Source: Ilumatobacteraceae bacterium
GTDB lineage: Bacteria > Actinomycetota > Acidimicrobiia > Acidimicrobiales > Ilumatobacteraceae
Assembly (NCBI GenBank): GCA_025358075.1
Contig: JANYKU010000003.1
Coordinates: forward strand, 1 to 64,000
Reading direction: 5' to 3'
DNA: 64,000 nucleotides
Every line of letters starts with the position of its first letter. The stretch's first letter is position 1. Below, in pieces: positions 14,939-23,947 of this stretch. A program made the translations under genes and the position numbers. The notes beneath the pieces were generated by a model that searched no databases, was not told where the DNA came from, and worked only from the letters and a program-made list of their open reading frames with translations.

Positions 14939-17478
14939 CGGCGCTCGACGCCGGCTACGCGCTGAGGCGAGCCGGGGCCGGTCGAGGTGGTGCCAGTCGA
15001 GGCGGCGGAGGCGTTGCCGGTCGCCGTGCGGTTGTACGGTGGGCGTGGCGGATGTTCCGACGTGAGTGGCGGCAACAGGTTGTCGTGCTCGTGCTGCTCA
15101 GCCTCACGGTCGCAGCGGCAGTCTTTTCGGCGATCGCCGCCTACAACATCGCGTCGCCGATCTCGGCCAACGTCGGCAACGCCGACCACCGGATCACGCT
15201 CGCCAGTCCCGACGCCGGGCTGCTGACTTCCGTGGCCGCCGACCTCACCACCAAGTACGCACCTACGGAAACGATCTGGCACGCGCAGCTCCCAGTTCCC
15301 GGATCCGTTGAGTCGGTCGACCTTCGCGCTGAGGATCCACAGGGTTCGTTGAGCGCTCCGCTGCTCGCCTTGGACGCCGGTCGCTACCCGATCAAGCCGG
15401 GCGAGGTCGCCCTGACCAACGGCGTCGCCGCAACATTCGGCCTCGCAGTGGGGGGCAAGCTGGCGATCCAGAACGACTCGTGGACGGTCGTCGGGTTGGT
15501 CGAGAACCCCACCGATCTCGGCGACGAGTTCGTCCTGACGCTGCCGGGTGATCGGCGGGCAACGCAGTCGGTCGACCTCCTCGTTGTCGGGCACGACGAT
15601 GTGTTGCATCAGTCGGCAAACTCGATCCGGCAGTTCCAGACCAAGGAGGGAGTCACCGGCTTCTCCCAGAGCCGTGGTGCCAGCGATCGGGGAGCAGCCG
15701 TGATCAGCACACTCGCCCTCGACACGGTTGCATTGCTGCTCGTGTCGCTCGTCGCCGCGGCCGCCTTCGTCGTCGTCGCCCAGCGCCGCCTTCGTCAGTT
15801 CGGCATGCTCGCGGCGATGGGCGCGACGAATCGTCAGCTGCGACTGGTGACGATCGCCCACGGACTGCTCGCCGGCCTGGTGTCTGCGGTTGTCGGTACC
15901 GGCATCGGGTTGATCGCGTGGTTTGGATGGAGCTCACGCTTGGAATCGATGGCCAACCATCGCATCGACCGCGGCGACATCCCGTGGTTCCTCCTCGTCG
16001 CCGGGGTGGCGCTGGCGCTCTTGACGACCACTGCGGCGTCGTGGTGGCCGGCGCGCACGACGGCGCGAGTTCCGGTCGTCACCGCGTTGTCGGGCCGGCC
16101 ACCTCGGCCGAAGCGGGCCCATCGCTCTGCGCTTGTTGCGGTCGTGTTCTTGGCGATGGGTTTCGTGTGCCTGGCCATCGGCATCGACAAGACCGGGCAC
16201 GCCAAGGTCATCCCCGTGATTGCCGGGCTGATCGCCATCGTGCTCGGGATCCTGTTTCTCTGCCCGATCGCGATCCGTGCCCTCGCTGCGGCGACGAACC
16301 GGCTGCCCATCGCGGCCCGGCTGGCGATGCGCGACCTCGCCCGCTATCAGGCCCGCGCCGCGGCTGCGCTGGCGGCCATCAGCCTCGGGCTCGGCATCGC
16401 CTTCACCGCCATCATCGTCTCGACAGCGGCCACGCCGAAGGCGACTGGAGGCAACTTGTCGGATCGGCAGCTCCTCGTCCGCCTCGGCGACAACCAGGTC
16501 ATCCCCGAACAGACGCCGGCTCAACTCGCGCAACTTGAATCCACCATCGCCCAGTTTGCGGCCGGTCTCGGCGGAGCCGTCGTGTACCCCCTCGATGCGG
16601 CGACTTCCTCACCCGAAGCCATCGCCGCGTCTGGCGCACCGGCACTCATCGATCCCCTCGGGCGACCGGGGCAACCCATCGTCGGCCTCGCCCATCGCAT
16701 CCCCAACGGGATCGAGATGTCTGGGGGTGACATGCTGTATGTCGCCACGCCTGAGTTCCTCGCCAGAGCTGGTGTCGACATCAGTACCATCGATCCGTCT
16801 GCCGAGGTGATCACGTCTGCCACCGGTGACCTCGTACTCGCCGACATCGAGCCCATAAAGATCAGGCCTGAAGACATGCCCGCGGCAGCTGTTCAGACCA
16901 TTCGCGATCCCGGCTACACCGATCAGCCGAAGACCTTCCTCACCGAATCGGCGCTACGTAGCCATGGTTGGGTGCGCGTGCGTGCCGGATGGTTCATCGA
17001 GGCCGACCATGCGATCACCAGCCAGCAACGCGCCGATGCCCGGGACCTCGCTGCTCGGTCCGGTTTGACGGTCGTCGCCCGCAACACGAAGCGCGGCCTC
17101 TACGTGACGCGTTTGATCGCGACTGCCGCCGGCATGCTCCTCGCCCTGGGCATCTTGGCCATGACCATCGGACTGATCCGCGGCGAGGCCGGGCGTGACC
17201 TGCAGACGTTGACCGCGACCGGCGCCACCAGCTCGGCCCGGCGAATGCTCACCGCCGCCACTGCCGCGGCGCTCGCTCTGCTCGGTTCGCTCCTCGGGCT
17301 GGTGGGTGGGTACATCGGTCTGATCGGCGGCTACCAGGACAACCTCAAGCCGCTCGCGCCAGTGCCGATCGGCTACCTGGCCGTCGTCGTCTTCGGGCTT
17401 CCGATCGTCGCCGGTGCCGTTGCATGGTTGGTCGGCGGTCGCGAACCTCCGGTTCTTGCTCGCCGCGCCTTGGAATGA
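14935..17478 (+). CDS. FtsX-like ABC permease (MacB-type, two FtsX domains)
   Basis: An 847-residue membrane protein. An N-terminal helix (VVVLVLLSLTVAAAVFSAI) is followed by a large extracytoplasmic domain, three helices of the first FtsX domain (about residues 255-400, with RRLRQFGMLAAMGAT), a second helical/extracytoplasmic section and three C-terminal helices of a second FtsX domain (VTRLIATAAGMLLALG to the end). This duplicated layout is usual for actinobacterial exporters of peptides, antibiotics or lipoproteins. GTG overlaps the ATPase stop. With PadR it forms a three-gene efflux unit; substrate unknown. Confidence 0.88.
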   Translation: MTALDAGYALRRAGAGRGGASRGGGGVAGRRAVVRWAWRMFRREWRQQVVVLVLLSLTVAAAVFSAIAAYNIASPISANVGNADHRITLASPDAGLLTSVAADLTTKYAPTETIWHAQLPVPGSVESVDLRAEDPQGSLSAPLLALDAGRYPIKPGEVALTNGVAATFGLAVGGKLAIQNDSWTVVGLVENPTDLGDEFVLTLPGDRRATQSVDLLVVGHDDVLHQSANSIRQFQTKEGVTGFSQSRGASDRGAAVISTLALDTVALLLVSLVAAAAFVVVAQRRLRQFGMLAAMGATNRQLRLVTIAHGLLAGLVSAVVGTGIGLIAWFGWSSRLESMANHRIDRGDIPWFLLVAGVALALLTTTAASWWPARTTARVPVVTALSGRPPRPKRAHRSALVAVVFLAMGFVCLAIGIDKTGHAKVIPVIAGLIAIVLGILFLCPIAIRALAAATNRLPIAARLAMRDLARYQARAAAALAAISLGLGIAFTAIIVSTAATPKATGGNLSDRQLLVRLGDNQVIPEQTPAQLAQLESTIAQFAAGLGGAVVYPLDAATSSPEAIAASGAPALIDPLGRPGQPIVGLAHRIPNGIEMSGGDMLYVATPEFLARAGVDISTIDPSAEVITSATGDLVLADIEPIKIRPEDMPAAAVQTIRDPGYTDQPKTFLTESALRSHGWVRVRAGWFIEADHAITSQQRADARDLAARSGLTVVARNTKRGLYVTRLIATAAGMLLALGILAMTIGLIRGEAGRDLQTLTATGATSSARRMLTAATAAALALLGSLLGLVGGYIGLIGGYQDNLKPLAPVPIGYLAVVVFGLPIVAGAVAWLVGGREPPVLARRALE

Positions 17479-17499
17479 GCGGCCATGCTGTGAGCAATC

Positions 17500-18495
17500 A
17501 TGAAGGCCACGATCGTCTGCCTTGTTGCGTGCGCGCTGACCGGATGTTCGGCCGGCACTCCCGCTTCGATCTCCACTGATGCGTCGACCGCTCCGGCATC
17601 GTCGACTCGTGGTACGACAGTCCCGACGACTGCCGTTTCGTCGCCCGACGTGACGACCAGCACCACCTCACTCGTCGACTGGCCCGGACCCTGCGGACGG
17701 CCGGGTGCCGCGCCTGCGTCGTACGACCATGTGATCTGGATCTGGATGGAGAACAAGAACCTCAACGCGGTGCTCGACTCGAGCAGCGCCCCGTTCTTGC
17801 GAGGCCTCACCCAATCGTGCGGCACCGCGCTGCGGTACATCGACCACGGGATCCATCCGTCGCTTCCCAACTACCTGGCGGCAACCTCCGGTGGTACGCA
17901 GGGGGTCGCCGACGACAACTCCCCTTCAGCTCATTCGTTGCAGGTCGACAACATCTTTCGTCAGGTGCGCGCCCTCGGCAAGGTGGCGAAGAGCTACGAG
18001 GAGGCGATGCCGGTCAACTGCTCGTTGCACTCCACCAGCCGCTACGCGGTGAAGCACAACCCCGCGGCGTACTACGTCGTCGGCGACGATCGTGCCGCGT
18101 GTCAAGGCGACAACGTCCCCTTCGACCAGTTCGTCCCCGACCTCGCCGGCGGACTGCCGGCGTTCTCGTTGATCACGCCCGATATCTGCAACGACATGCA
18201 CGATTGCCCGGTGGCGACCGGTGACAAGTGGCTGAACGGCGTCGTCGGCGCAATCACCACGTCGGCGACGTACCGCGACGGCCGTACTGCGGTGTTCGTT
18301 GTGTTCGACGAGAGCGAGGGCGGCGGCACGACGCCATTCTTCGCCATCGCTCCTTCGATCGTTCCCGGCACCCGCGTCGAAACTGAGCTTGACCACTACT
18401 CGCTGCTGGCGTTCACCGAAGACGCGTTGGGCGCGAGCACGCGCCTGGGGAGTGCCGCCGGCGCACCAAGCATGGCCGACGCCTTCGGGCTCTAG
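17500..18495 (+). CDS. secreted lipoprotein phosphatase, SapM/phosphoesterase family
   Basis: A 331-residue exported protein. The signal peptide ends in a lipobox (ALTGC), followed by a Thr/Ser/Pro-rich linker (about residues 20-65). The catalytic domain has the phosphoesterase-family hallmarks IWMENKNLNAVL, HGIHPSLPNYLAATSGG and FDESEGGGTTP near the C-terminus, then the HYSLLAFTEDALG motif. This places it with AcpA/SapM-like acid phosphatases that act on phosphoinositides or phosphate monoesters outside the cell. Start lies 21 bp after the exporter. A phosphate-scavenging role is likely; no Pho box was recognised. Confidence 0.82.
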   Translation: MKATIVCLVACALTGCSAGTPASISTDASTAPASSTRGTTVPTTAVSSPDVTTSTTSLVDWPGPCGRPGAAPASYDHVIWIWMENKNLNAVLDSSSAPFLRGLTQSCGTALRYIDHGIHPSLPNYLAATSGGTQGVADDNSPSAHSLQVDNIFRQVRALGKVAKSYEEAMPVNCSLHSTSRYAVKHNPAAYYVVGDDRAACQGDNVPFDQFVPDLAGGLPAFSLITPDICNDMHDCPVATGDKWLNGVVGAITTSATYRDGRTAVFVVFDESEGGGTTPFFAIAPSIVPGTRVETELDHYSLLAFTEDALGASTRLGSAAGAPSMADAFGL

Positions 18496-18515
18496 CAGCC
18501 AACGCTGACGCCGGA

Positions 18516-18534
18516 TCGGGCGTCGGACGCCCGA
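18516..18534. terminator. bidirectional hairpin between convergent genes
   Basis: TCGGGCGT and ACGCCCGA form a perfect 8-bp GC-rich stem with a CGG loop, midway in the 60-bp gap between the convergent phosphatase and molybdopterin hydroxylase genes. No T-run, as is common in high-GC actinobacteria. Probably terminates both transcripts. Confidence 0.6.
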
Positions 18535-18555
18535 ATCTGCACCAGCATTCGCGGT

Positions 18556-20856
18556 TCAGACGGCGTTGAGTGCGGCCCAGACGCGCTCGGGGGTGCACAG
18601 CATGTCCATGTGGGTCACGCCGAGGTGCGACAGTGCGTCGACGACCGCGTTGTGAATGGCAGGAGTCGAGCCGATGGTTCCCGACTCGCCGATGCCCTTG
18701 GCCCCAAGTGGGTTCCGCGGGCTGTCGGTCTGGGTGTTCGACGTCTCGAAGCTCGGGAGCTCTGCAGCCGACGGCACGGTGTAGTCGAGGAACGTGGCGG
18801 TGACGGGGTTGCCGTCCTCGTCGTAGCGAAGCCATTCGTAGATCGCCTGGGCAGCACCCTGAGCGATCCCACCGTGTTGCTGACCCGACACCAAGAGGGG
18901 ATTGAGGATGCGGCCGCAGTCGTCGACGGCGACGTGACGACGCATGACCACCTTGCCGGTCTCGGTGTCGACCTCGACGACGGAGACATGTGCACCGAAC
19001 GGGAACGTCGAGTTGGTGCCGTCGAAGTCGAGCTCGTGACGCAGCACTTCGGGATCGAGCCCAGCGGGAAGCTTGCTGGCATCGCGCGACGCGACCGCCA
19101 GTTCTGCCCAGGAGATCGACTTCGACGGGGTTCCCGCCACGTGCAGTGCGCCGCCTTCGGCGACGATGTCTTCAGTGGCCGCCTCGAGCAGGTGGGCAGC
19201 GATCCGCTGTGCTCGGACGAGCACCTCCTTCGATGCGACGTAGATCGCCGAGCCGGCAGTCTGCAGCGACCTCGAGCCCAACGTGCCTGCGCCGCGGGGG
19301 ACGCGGTCGGTGTCGGAGTTGACCAGCGTGATCTTGTCCATCGGGATCCCGAGCACCTCAGTGGCGAGCATGGCGAACGCCGTGTGGTGACCCTGGCCGT
19401 GAACGCTGGTGCCGGCAAAGACGCTGGCCGAGCCGTCGTCGTGAACCTCGACGGCGCCGAACTCGATGTGCAGACCAACCGGTGCGGTGACTTCTACATA
19501 GGTCGACACACCGATGCCGAGTGCGACCGGGTCGTTGGCCGCACGTCGACGGGCCTGCTCTTCGCGGAGCTCTTTGTAACCAGCAGCGGCAAGTGCCGCG
19601 TCGAGCGCCTTCTCGTATTCACCCGAGTCGTAGGCGGCACCGGTGTTGGTGGTCAGCGGGAATGCGCCGGGCTGGATGAAGTTCTTGCGGCGGATCTCGG
19701 CGGGATCCATGCCGATCTTGCGCGCCGCGACGTCGATGACCCGCTCGATGAGCTGCGTGGCCTCCGGGCGGCCGGCGCCTCGGTAGGCGCCGACGGTCGT
19801 GGTGTTGGTGAGGACGGTGCGGGTGGCGAACTTGACCTTCTGGATGTCGTACACGCCGACGCACATCATCTGCGTCAGCATCGGGAGGATCGCCCCGATC
19901 GCCGCGTACGCACCGGCGTTGGCGGTGACGTCGCCCTCGAGGCCGGTGATCTTGCCGTCCTTCGTCACACCGAGCTTGGCGGTCATCACGTAGTCGCGAC
20001 CGTGGACGAGCGAGATCATGTCTTCGCTACGCGTCTCGGCCCACTTCACCGGGGCGCCGAGCGCACGGCAGGCAGCGGCCGCAACGAGGTACTCGGGGTA
20101 CATCGCGGCCTTCGGGCCGAACCCACCGCCGACCCAGGGACAGATGACCCGCAAGTCGGCTGGTTCCATCCCGAGCATGCCGGCGATCGCGCCGTGAGCC
20201 GAGTGCGGCGCCTGATGGGAGATCCAGCAGGTCAAGTGGCCGGGCTCCTCGCCGGGCTCGGCGAGGATGCCGTTGGTCTCCATCGGTGCACCCGCCAGCC
20301 GCTGGCTGATCATGGTCACTTCGGCGATCTCGTCGGCGCCCTCGAACGGGTCGACGTCGGCGCCGTGCTCCGTGCCGAAGCACACGTTCGAGCCGTGCTC
20401 GGGGAACAGGATCGGCGCATCGGGCGCGAGACCCTGCGCCGGCGTGACGATCGGCGTCATCGCTTCGTAGTCGACGATGACGGCCTCCGCGGCGTCGGTA
20501 GCAGCCGACTTCGAGGTGGCCACTACTGCGGCGACGATGTCGCCGACGAACCTGACGACGTCCTTTGCGAAGATCGGGCGGTTCAGTTCCGGAGGCATCA
20601 TCGGGAACCCGTTGAATGAAGGCATGCCGAGGTCATTTCCGGCGGCGTGATACACGGCCTTCACCCCTGGCATGGTCGCAGCAGCGCTGATGTCGACGCC
20701 GAGCACCTTGGCGTACGCCTGGGTGGAACGGACGAACGACACGTGGAGCGTGCCCGTCGGTGCCATGTCATCGACGTACTTCCCCGCTCCCGTGAGGAGG
20801 GTTGGATCCTCCAGGCGCTGGACGGCGTTTCCCAAGATCGATCCTGCAGTGGCCAT
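18556..20856 (-). CDS. molybdopterin-binding large subunit, xanthine dehydrogenase/CO dehydrogenase family
   Basis: A 766-residue large subunit of the molybdenum hydroxylase family (CoxL/XdhB type). It has the aldehyde-oxidase a/b hammerhead domain (residues about 10-120: GKYVDDMAPTGTLHVSFVRS) and Mo-pterin domains with QAPHSAHG, GGGFGPKA and AYRGAGRPEA. The active-site loop is AYRGAGR, which marks form II or other hydroxylases; genuine aerobic CO dehydrogenase has AYRCSFR. The catalytic Glu is likely in KGIGESGTIGSTPA. Neither the 2Fe-2S small subunit nor the FAD medium subunit is adjacent, so partners must be elsewhere. AAAGG precedes the ATG. Confidence 0.87.
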   Translation of the reverse strand: MATAGSILGNAVQRLEDPTLLTGAGKYVDDMAPTGTLHVSFVRSTQAYAKVLGVDISAAATMPGVKAVYHAAGNDLGMPSFNGFPMMPPELNRPIFAKDVVRFVGDIVAAVVATSKSAATDAAEAVIVDYEAMTPIVTPAQGLAPDAPILFPEHGSNVCFGTEHGADVDPFEGADEIAEVTMISQRLAGAPMETNGILAEPGEEPGHLTCWISHQAPHSAHGAIAGMLGMEPADLRVICPWVGGGFGPKAAMYPEYLVAAAACRALGAPVKWAETRSEDMISLVHGRDYVMTAKLGVTKDGKITGLEGDVTANAGAYAAIGAILPMLTQMMCVGVYDIQKVKFATRTVLTNTTTVGAYRGAGRPEATQLIERVIDVAARKIGMDPAEIRRKNFIQPGAFPLTTNTGAAYDSGEYEKALDAALAAAGYKELREEQARRRAANDPVALGIGVSTYVEVTAPVGLHIEFGAVEVHDDGSASVFAGTSVHGQGHHTAFAMLATEVLGIPMDKITLVNSDTDRVPRGAGTLGSRSLQTAGSAIYVASKEVLVRAQRIAAHLLEAATEDIVAEGGALHVAGTPSKSISWAELAVASRDASKLPAGLDPEVLRHELDFDGTNSTFPFGAHVSVVEVDTETGKVVMRRHVAVDDCGRILNPLLVSGQQHGGIAQGAAQAIYEWLRYDEDGNPVTATFLDYTVPSAAELPSFETSNTQTDSPRNPLGAKGIGESGTIGSTPAIHNAVVDALSHLGVTHMDMLCTPERVWAALNAV

Positions 20857-20870
20857 GACGAACCTTTCGA

Positions 20871-20929
20871 TGACGTGACGTTGAACCCCCGACGCGCTGC
20901 GACGCGTCCTCACTGGGAACGTTACGTCA
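20871..20929. promoter_or_regulatory. nested concentric inverted repeats upstream of the Mo-hydroxylase gene
   Basis: Outer arms TGACGTGACGTT (20871-20882) and AACGTTACGTCA (20918-20929) pair at 11 of 12 positions; inner arms GACGCG (20891-20896) and CGCGTC (20903-20908) pair perfectly and share nearly the same centre (about 20900). It starts 15 bp before the Mo-hydroxylase ATG. It could be a tandem operator or a cruciform/leader hairpin; the divergent MarR gene is a candidate binder. Confidence 0.45.
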
Positions 20930-21044
20930 AAGCTCGGCTTCGTCTAGCACGGTGATGGGGTCTGGGACCGAAAAGAACGGGTTCCGGCAGCGGACGAACG
21001 GGGACGCCTTGCGCAGGTCGTCGGCGCTGGGCAAGTGTCTGTCG

Positions 21045-21473
21045 ATGGCAGCCGCCCACCTCGACGATCAGCAGTATCGCGACCTGTTGAGGTTCCGGAC
21101 AGCGCTGCGAAGGTTCCTGCACTGGAGCGACGAGCAGGCCGCGGCGGCCGGACTGACTGCCCAGCAGCATCAGCTGCTGCTGGCGATCCGCGGTCACGAC
21201 GGTGCGACCGCACCCACGATCGGTGAGGTGGCCGACTCGCTGCTGTTGAAGCACCACAGCCTCGTCGAGCTCGTCGACCGCGCCGAGCAGGCTGGATTCG
21301 TGACCCGCACCGTCGATGGTGACGACCGGCGCATCGTACGGCTCAAGGTCACCAGATCCGGATTGCGGGTGCTGGAGAAGTTGTCCGCTGCTCACCTGCA
21401 GGAGCTCGCTCGTTTGGCGCCGACGATCGAACGTGTGGCTCGCGGCCTCGGCGAACCAAACCCCGCTGGCTGA
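21045..21473 (+). CDS. MarR-family transcriptional regulator
   Basis: A 142-residue MarR protein with winged helix-turn-helix (TIGEVADSLLLKHHSLVELV as recognition region, DGDDRRIVRLKVT as the wing) flanked by dimerisation helices. ATG at 21045 gives the usual family length; the open frame extends upstream without a better start. It lies between the divergent Mo-hydroxylase gene and the ClC gene 39 bp downstream. A strong palindrome (21483-21507) overlaps the ClC promoter, so it probably represses the channel and perhaps the hydroxylase. Inducer unknown; phenolic acids are common for this family. Confidence 0.88.
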   Translation: MAAAHLDDQQYRDLLRFRTALRRFLHWSDEQAAAAGLTAQQHQLLLAIRGHDGATAPTIGEVADSLLLKHHSLVELVDRAEQAGFVTRTVDGDDRRIVRLKVTRSGLRVLEKLSAAHLQELARLAPTIERVARGLGEPNPAG

Positions 21474-21482
21474 CTCAGGCGG

Positions 21483-21513
21483 CAATATATCGTTGCACGA
21501 TATGTTGTTCGAG
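21483..21513 (+). promoter_or_regulatory. MarR-like operator over a leaderless promoter of the ClC gene
   Basis: ATATCGT-TGC-ACGATAT (21487-21503) is a perfect 7-bp dyad; outer CAA/TTG bases extend it to 21483-21507. TATGTT (21501-21506) fits the actinobacterial -10 consensus TANNNT and ends exactly 6 nt before the GTG at 21513. No Shine-Dalgarno is present, so the mRNA probably begins at the start codon, and regulator binding would occlude the -10. Confidence 0.6.
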
Positions 21514-23267
21514 TGATCTCTCGAACGCCAAGTCGCCGATTGCTCCTGCTGAGTTTGGCGGCCGTGGTCATCGGTGTCGCTGGGGGTGGCGCTGCTTGGG
21601 TTCTGATCCGGCTGATTCGCCTCATCACCAACATCGCCCTGTTCCACCACGTGTCGCTGCGCGAGCGCTCGATGATGGAGCTCCACGTGAGTTGGACGAT
21701 CGTGCTCGCCGCGGTCATCGGGGCAATCGTCGTCAGCCTCATGGCCAAGTTGGCGCCAGTGATCCGCGGCCACGGCATACCCGAGGCGATGGAGGCGGTG
21801 ATGACGAAGCAGAGCCGCATCGCACCGCTCACCGCGATCTTCAAGCCGATCTCGGCAGCGATCGCGATCGGCACAGGTGCTCCATTCGGTGCAGAAGGGC
21901 CAATCATCGTCACCGGCGGGTCGATCGGGTCCTTGTTGGGACAGGTCATCCCGGTGTCGCCTTCCGAGCGCAAGATCTTGCTGGCGTCGGGTGCCGCAGC
22001 CGGCATGGCCGCCACGTTCGGCGCGCCGCTCGCGGCCGTCGTGCTGGCGATCGAGTTGCTGCTCTTCGAATTCTCGGCGCGCGCCTTCGTGCCGCTCGTC
22101 GTAGCGACATCGATCGCCGGCGGGATGCATTCGGCGCTGTTCGGGAACGGCCCGTTGTTCCGCGTCTCGTCGCACGGATTCGCTGGTCTCGACGCACTTC
22201 CGGCCTTCGCAATCCTGGGAATCGCGTGCGGCGGGCTGGCCATCGTCATCAGTCGTGGCTTGTTCTTCGTGGAGGATCTGTACCGCCGCCTGCCCGTCAA
22301 GCAGTTCTGGCATCCGGCCATCGGAGCAGTGGGATTTGCGACGATCGGTCTGTTCGTTCCGCGCATCTTGGGTGTCGGATATGGCGTGATCGGCGACGTG
22401 CTCGACGCCAGGTTGGCGATCCGCACCGTGGCCGTGATCGCTGTCGCCAAGCTGGTGGCGTGGTGGCTGGCGCTCGGATCGGGCACGTCTGGTGGCACCC
22501 TCGCACCGATCCTGCTGATCAGCTCATCATTCGGTCTCGTGGTCGGTTCCGGGCTGAACCACGTGCTGCCCGGGCACGATGTCGCGCTCGGCGCGTTTGC
22601 GTTGGTTGCCATGGCCGCGACGTTCGGCGCCGCGACGCAGGCGACGTTCACGGCGATCGTGTTCGTCTTCGAACTGACTCGCGACTACGACGTCGTGCTT
22701 CCACTGATGCTTGCCACGGTGCTCGCCGACATCGTGTACAGCGCCGTCAATGACAACAGCCTGATGACCGAGAAGCTGCGCAGGCGAGGGCTCCACGTGG
22801 GTCGCCACTACGGCGTCGATCCGTTCTCCAGCACTCGGGTCGTTGAGATCATGACCTCAGTCGTGGTCACCATTTCGCGGGCGTCGACCGTCGGCGAGGC
22901 GCGGGCGCGGTTCGCGAGCGGCGGACACGGTGCGTACCCGGTCGTCGACGAGGAGAACCGTCTGACCGGCATCGTCAGCCGCGGCGACATCCTCGGCAAC
23001 GACTGCGGCGACGATGAACCTCTCATGTCGCTGGCCAGCGCGGATGTCGTGACGGTGGGCCCTGGTGACCGGGCGCAGACGGCGCTGCGGCTGATGCTCG
23101 ACGAGTCCGTCGAGCACGTGCCGGTCGTCGCCGACGGGATGCTGGTGGGCATCTGCACTCGCACCGATCTCTTGAAGGTGCGACAGCGACAGTTGGATCA
23201 CGAGCAACGCGATCCGGGTCTGACCATGCACCCCCGTTGGGCCCGACTCGGGCGCTCGGCCCGCTAG
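21513..23267 (+). CDS. ClC-family chloride channel/antiporter with CBS domains
   Basis: A 584-residue ClC protein. The membrane part (residues 1-430) contains the anion-selectivity motifs GTGAPFGAEGP (with the gating Glu), GSGTSGGTLAP and the ATFGAATQATFTAIVFVFE region. The cytoplasmic tail has a pair of CBS domains (about 450-565: VEIMTSVVVTISRASTVGEA, HVPVVADGMLVGICTRTDLL) that usually bind adenine nucleotides. Likely a Cl-/H+ or other halide exchanger used in acid or ionic stress. GTG start lies 6 nt after a TANNNT -10 (leaderless). Its stop interlocks tail-to-tail with the convergent ABC permease stop (shared CTAG). Confidence 0.92.
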   Translation: MISRTPSRRLLLLSLAAVVIGVAGGGAAWVLIRLIRLITNIALFHHVSLRERSMMELHVSWTIVLAAVIGAIVVSLMAKLAPVIRGHGIPEAMEAVMTKQSRIAPLTAIFKPISAAIAIGTGAPFGAEGPIIVTGGSIGSLLGQVIPVSPSERKILLASGAAAGMAATFGAPLAAVVLAIELLLFEFSARAFVPLVVATSIAGGMHSALFGNGPLFRVSSHGFAGLDALPAFAILGIACGGLAIVISRGLFFVEDLYRRLPVKQFWHPAIGAVGFATIGLFVPRILGVGYGVIGDVLDARLAIRTVAVIAVAKLVAWWLALGSGTSGGTLAPILLISSSFGLVVGSGLNHVLPGHDVALGAFALVAMAATFGAATQATFTAIVFVFELTRDYDVVLPLMLATVLADIVYSAVNDNSLMTEKLRRRGLHVGRHYGVDPFSSTRVVEIMTSVVVTISRASTVGEARARFASGGHGAYPVVDEENRLTGIVSRGDILGNDCGDDEPLMSLASADVVTVGPGDRAQTALRLMLDESVEHVPVVADGMLVGICTRTDLLKVRQRQLDHEQRDPGLTMHPRWARLGRSAR

Positions 23268-23947
23268 TTCATCGGCTCATGCCTGCGAACGGTGACGCGC
23301 CGGGCGATCAGAACTCGAGCAACGATGAGGAGAGCAGTCCCGTACGCGGCGGTCACCAACCCTGGAACGAGCAGTGCGCCGTGGTCGACCAGACCGGCCT
23401 CGATGAGCCGCCTCGGTCCGTAGAAGGGCAGCACCTTGGTCGCGGCGCTGTTGGAGTGGCTCGCCAGTTGAACGCCGATCACCCCAATGAGCGCCAGCGT
23501 GCCTTCGAGCTCGTGTGGCACTGCGGCACCGATCGCCAGGCCGAACGGCACCGCTTGGAGAGCCACAGCGGCAAGTCCCAGCACGACCACCCAGATCCGC
23601 ACCGGATGCGACATGCGCGACATCAGCACCGCAAAGCCGGCCGCGATCGAGAGCGCCAGCGGACCAAGGAAGCCCACCCGTCCGAGAAGCAGTTCGACCG
23701 GACGGTAGCCCGCGAGCACCAGCCGCTGATCGACGGCGCGTGCCGACATGATCGAGAAGAGCGCGGCGCCCGACACGGCAAACGACATGCCGATGCCACC
23801 CGTGACCGGCGCGTGCACGTCGTCGCCGGCCGAGGCCAGGTAGAAGCTGAGTGGCAGGGCGATGAGCAGACCGATCGCGACATGGCGACGGATGAGGTCG
23901 CGACCGTGCATCTCGGCCATGAGCACGATTCGGCTCAGCGTCTTCAT
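23264..23947 (-). CDS. ABC-2-like membrane protein, permease of an ABC pair
   Basis: A 227-residue hydrophobic protein with about six predicted helices (HVAIGLLIALPLSFYLASA, GGIGMSFAVSGAALFSIM, LALSIAAGFAVLM and three more). It overlaps the preceding ATPase gene by 4 nt (ATGA), the usual sign of an ABC transporter pair, and is of ABC-2 permease size. No substrate can be inferred. The last codons (RRHEPMN) overlap the ClC stop, so the gene is packed tightly against a convergent neighbour. Confidence 0.75.
   Translation of the reverse strand: MKTLSRIVLMAEMHGRDLIRRHVAIGLLIALPLSFYLASAGDDVHAPVTGGIGMSFAVSGAALFSIMSARAVDQRLVLAGYRPVELLLGRVGFLGPLALSIAAGFAVLMSRMSHPVRIWVVVLGLAAVALQAVPFGLAIGAAVPHELEGTLALIGVIGVQLASHSNSAATKVLPFYGPRRLIEAGLVDHGALLVPGLVTAAYGTALLIVARVLIARRVTVRRHEPMN

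Noticed and set aside
18610-20619. Long plus-strand open frame opposite the molybdopterin hydroxylase
   Set aside because: No recognisable motif; shadow of a well-supported gene in GC-rich DNA.
18556-20856. Assignment as aerobic CO dehydrogenase CoxL
   Set aside because: Active-site loop is AYRGAGR rather than AYRCSFR and CoxS/CoxM are missing.
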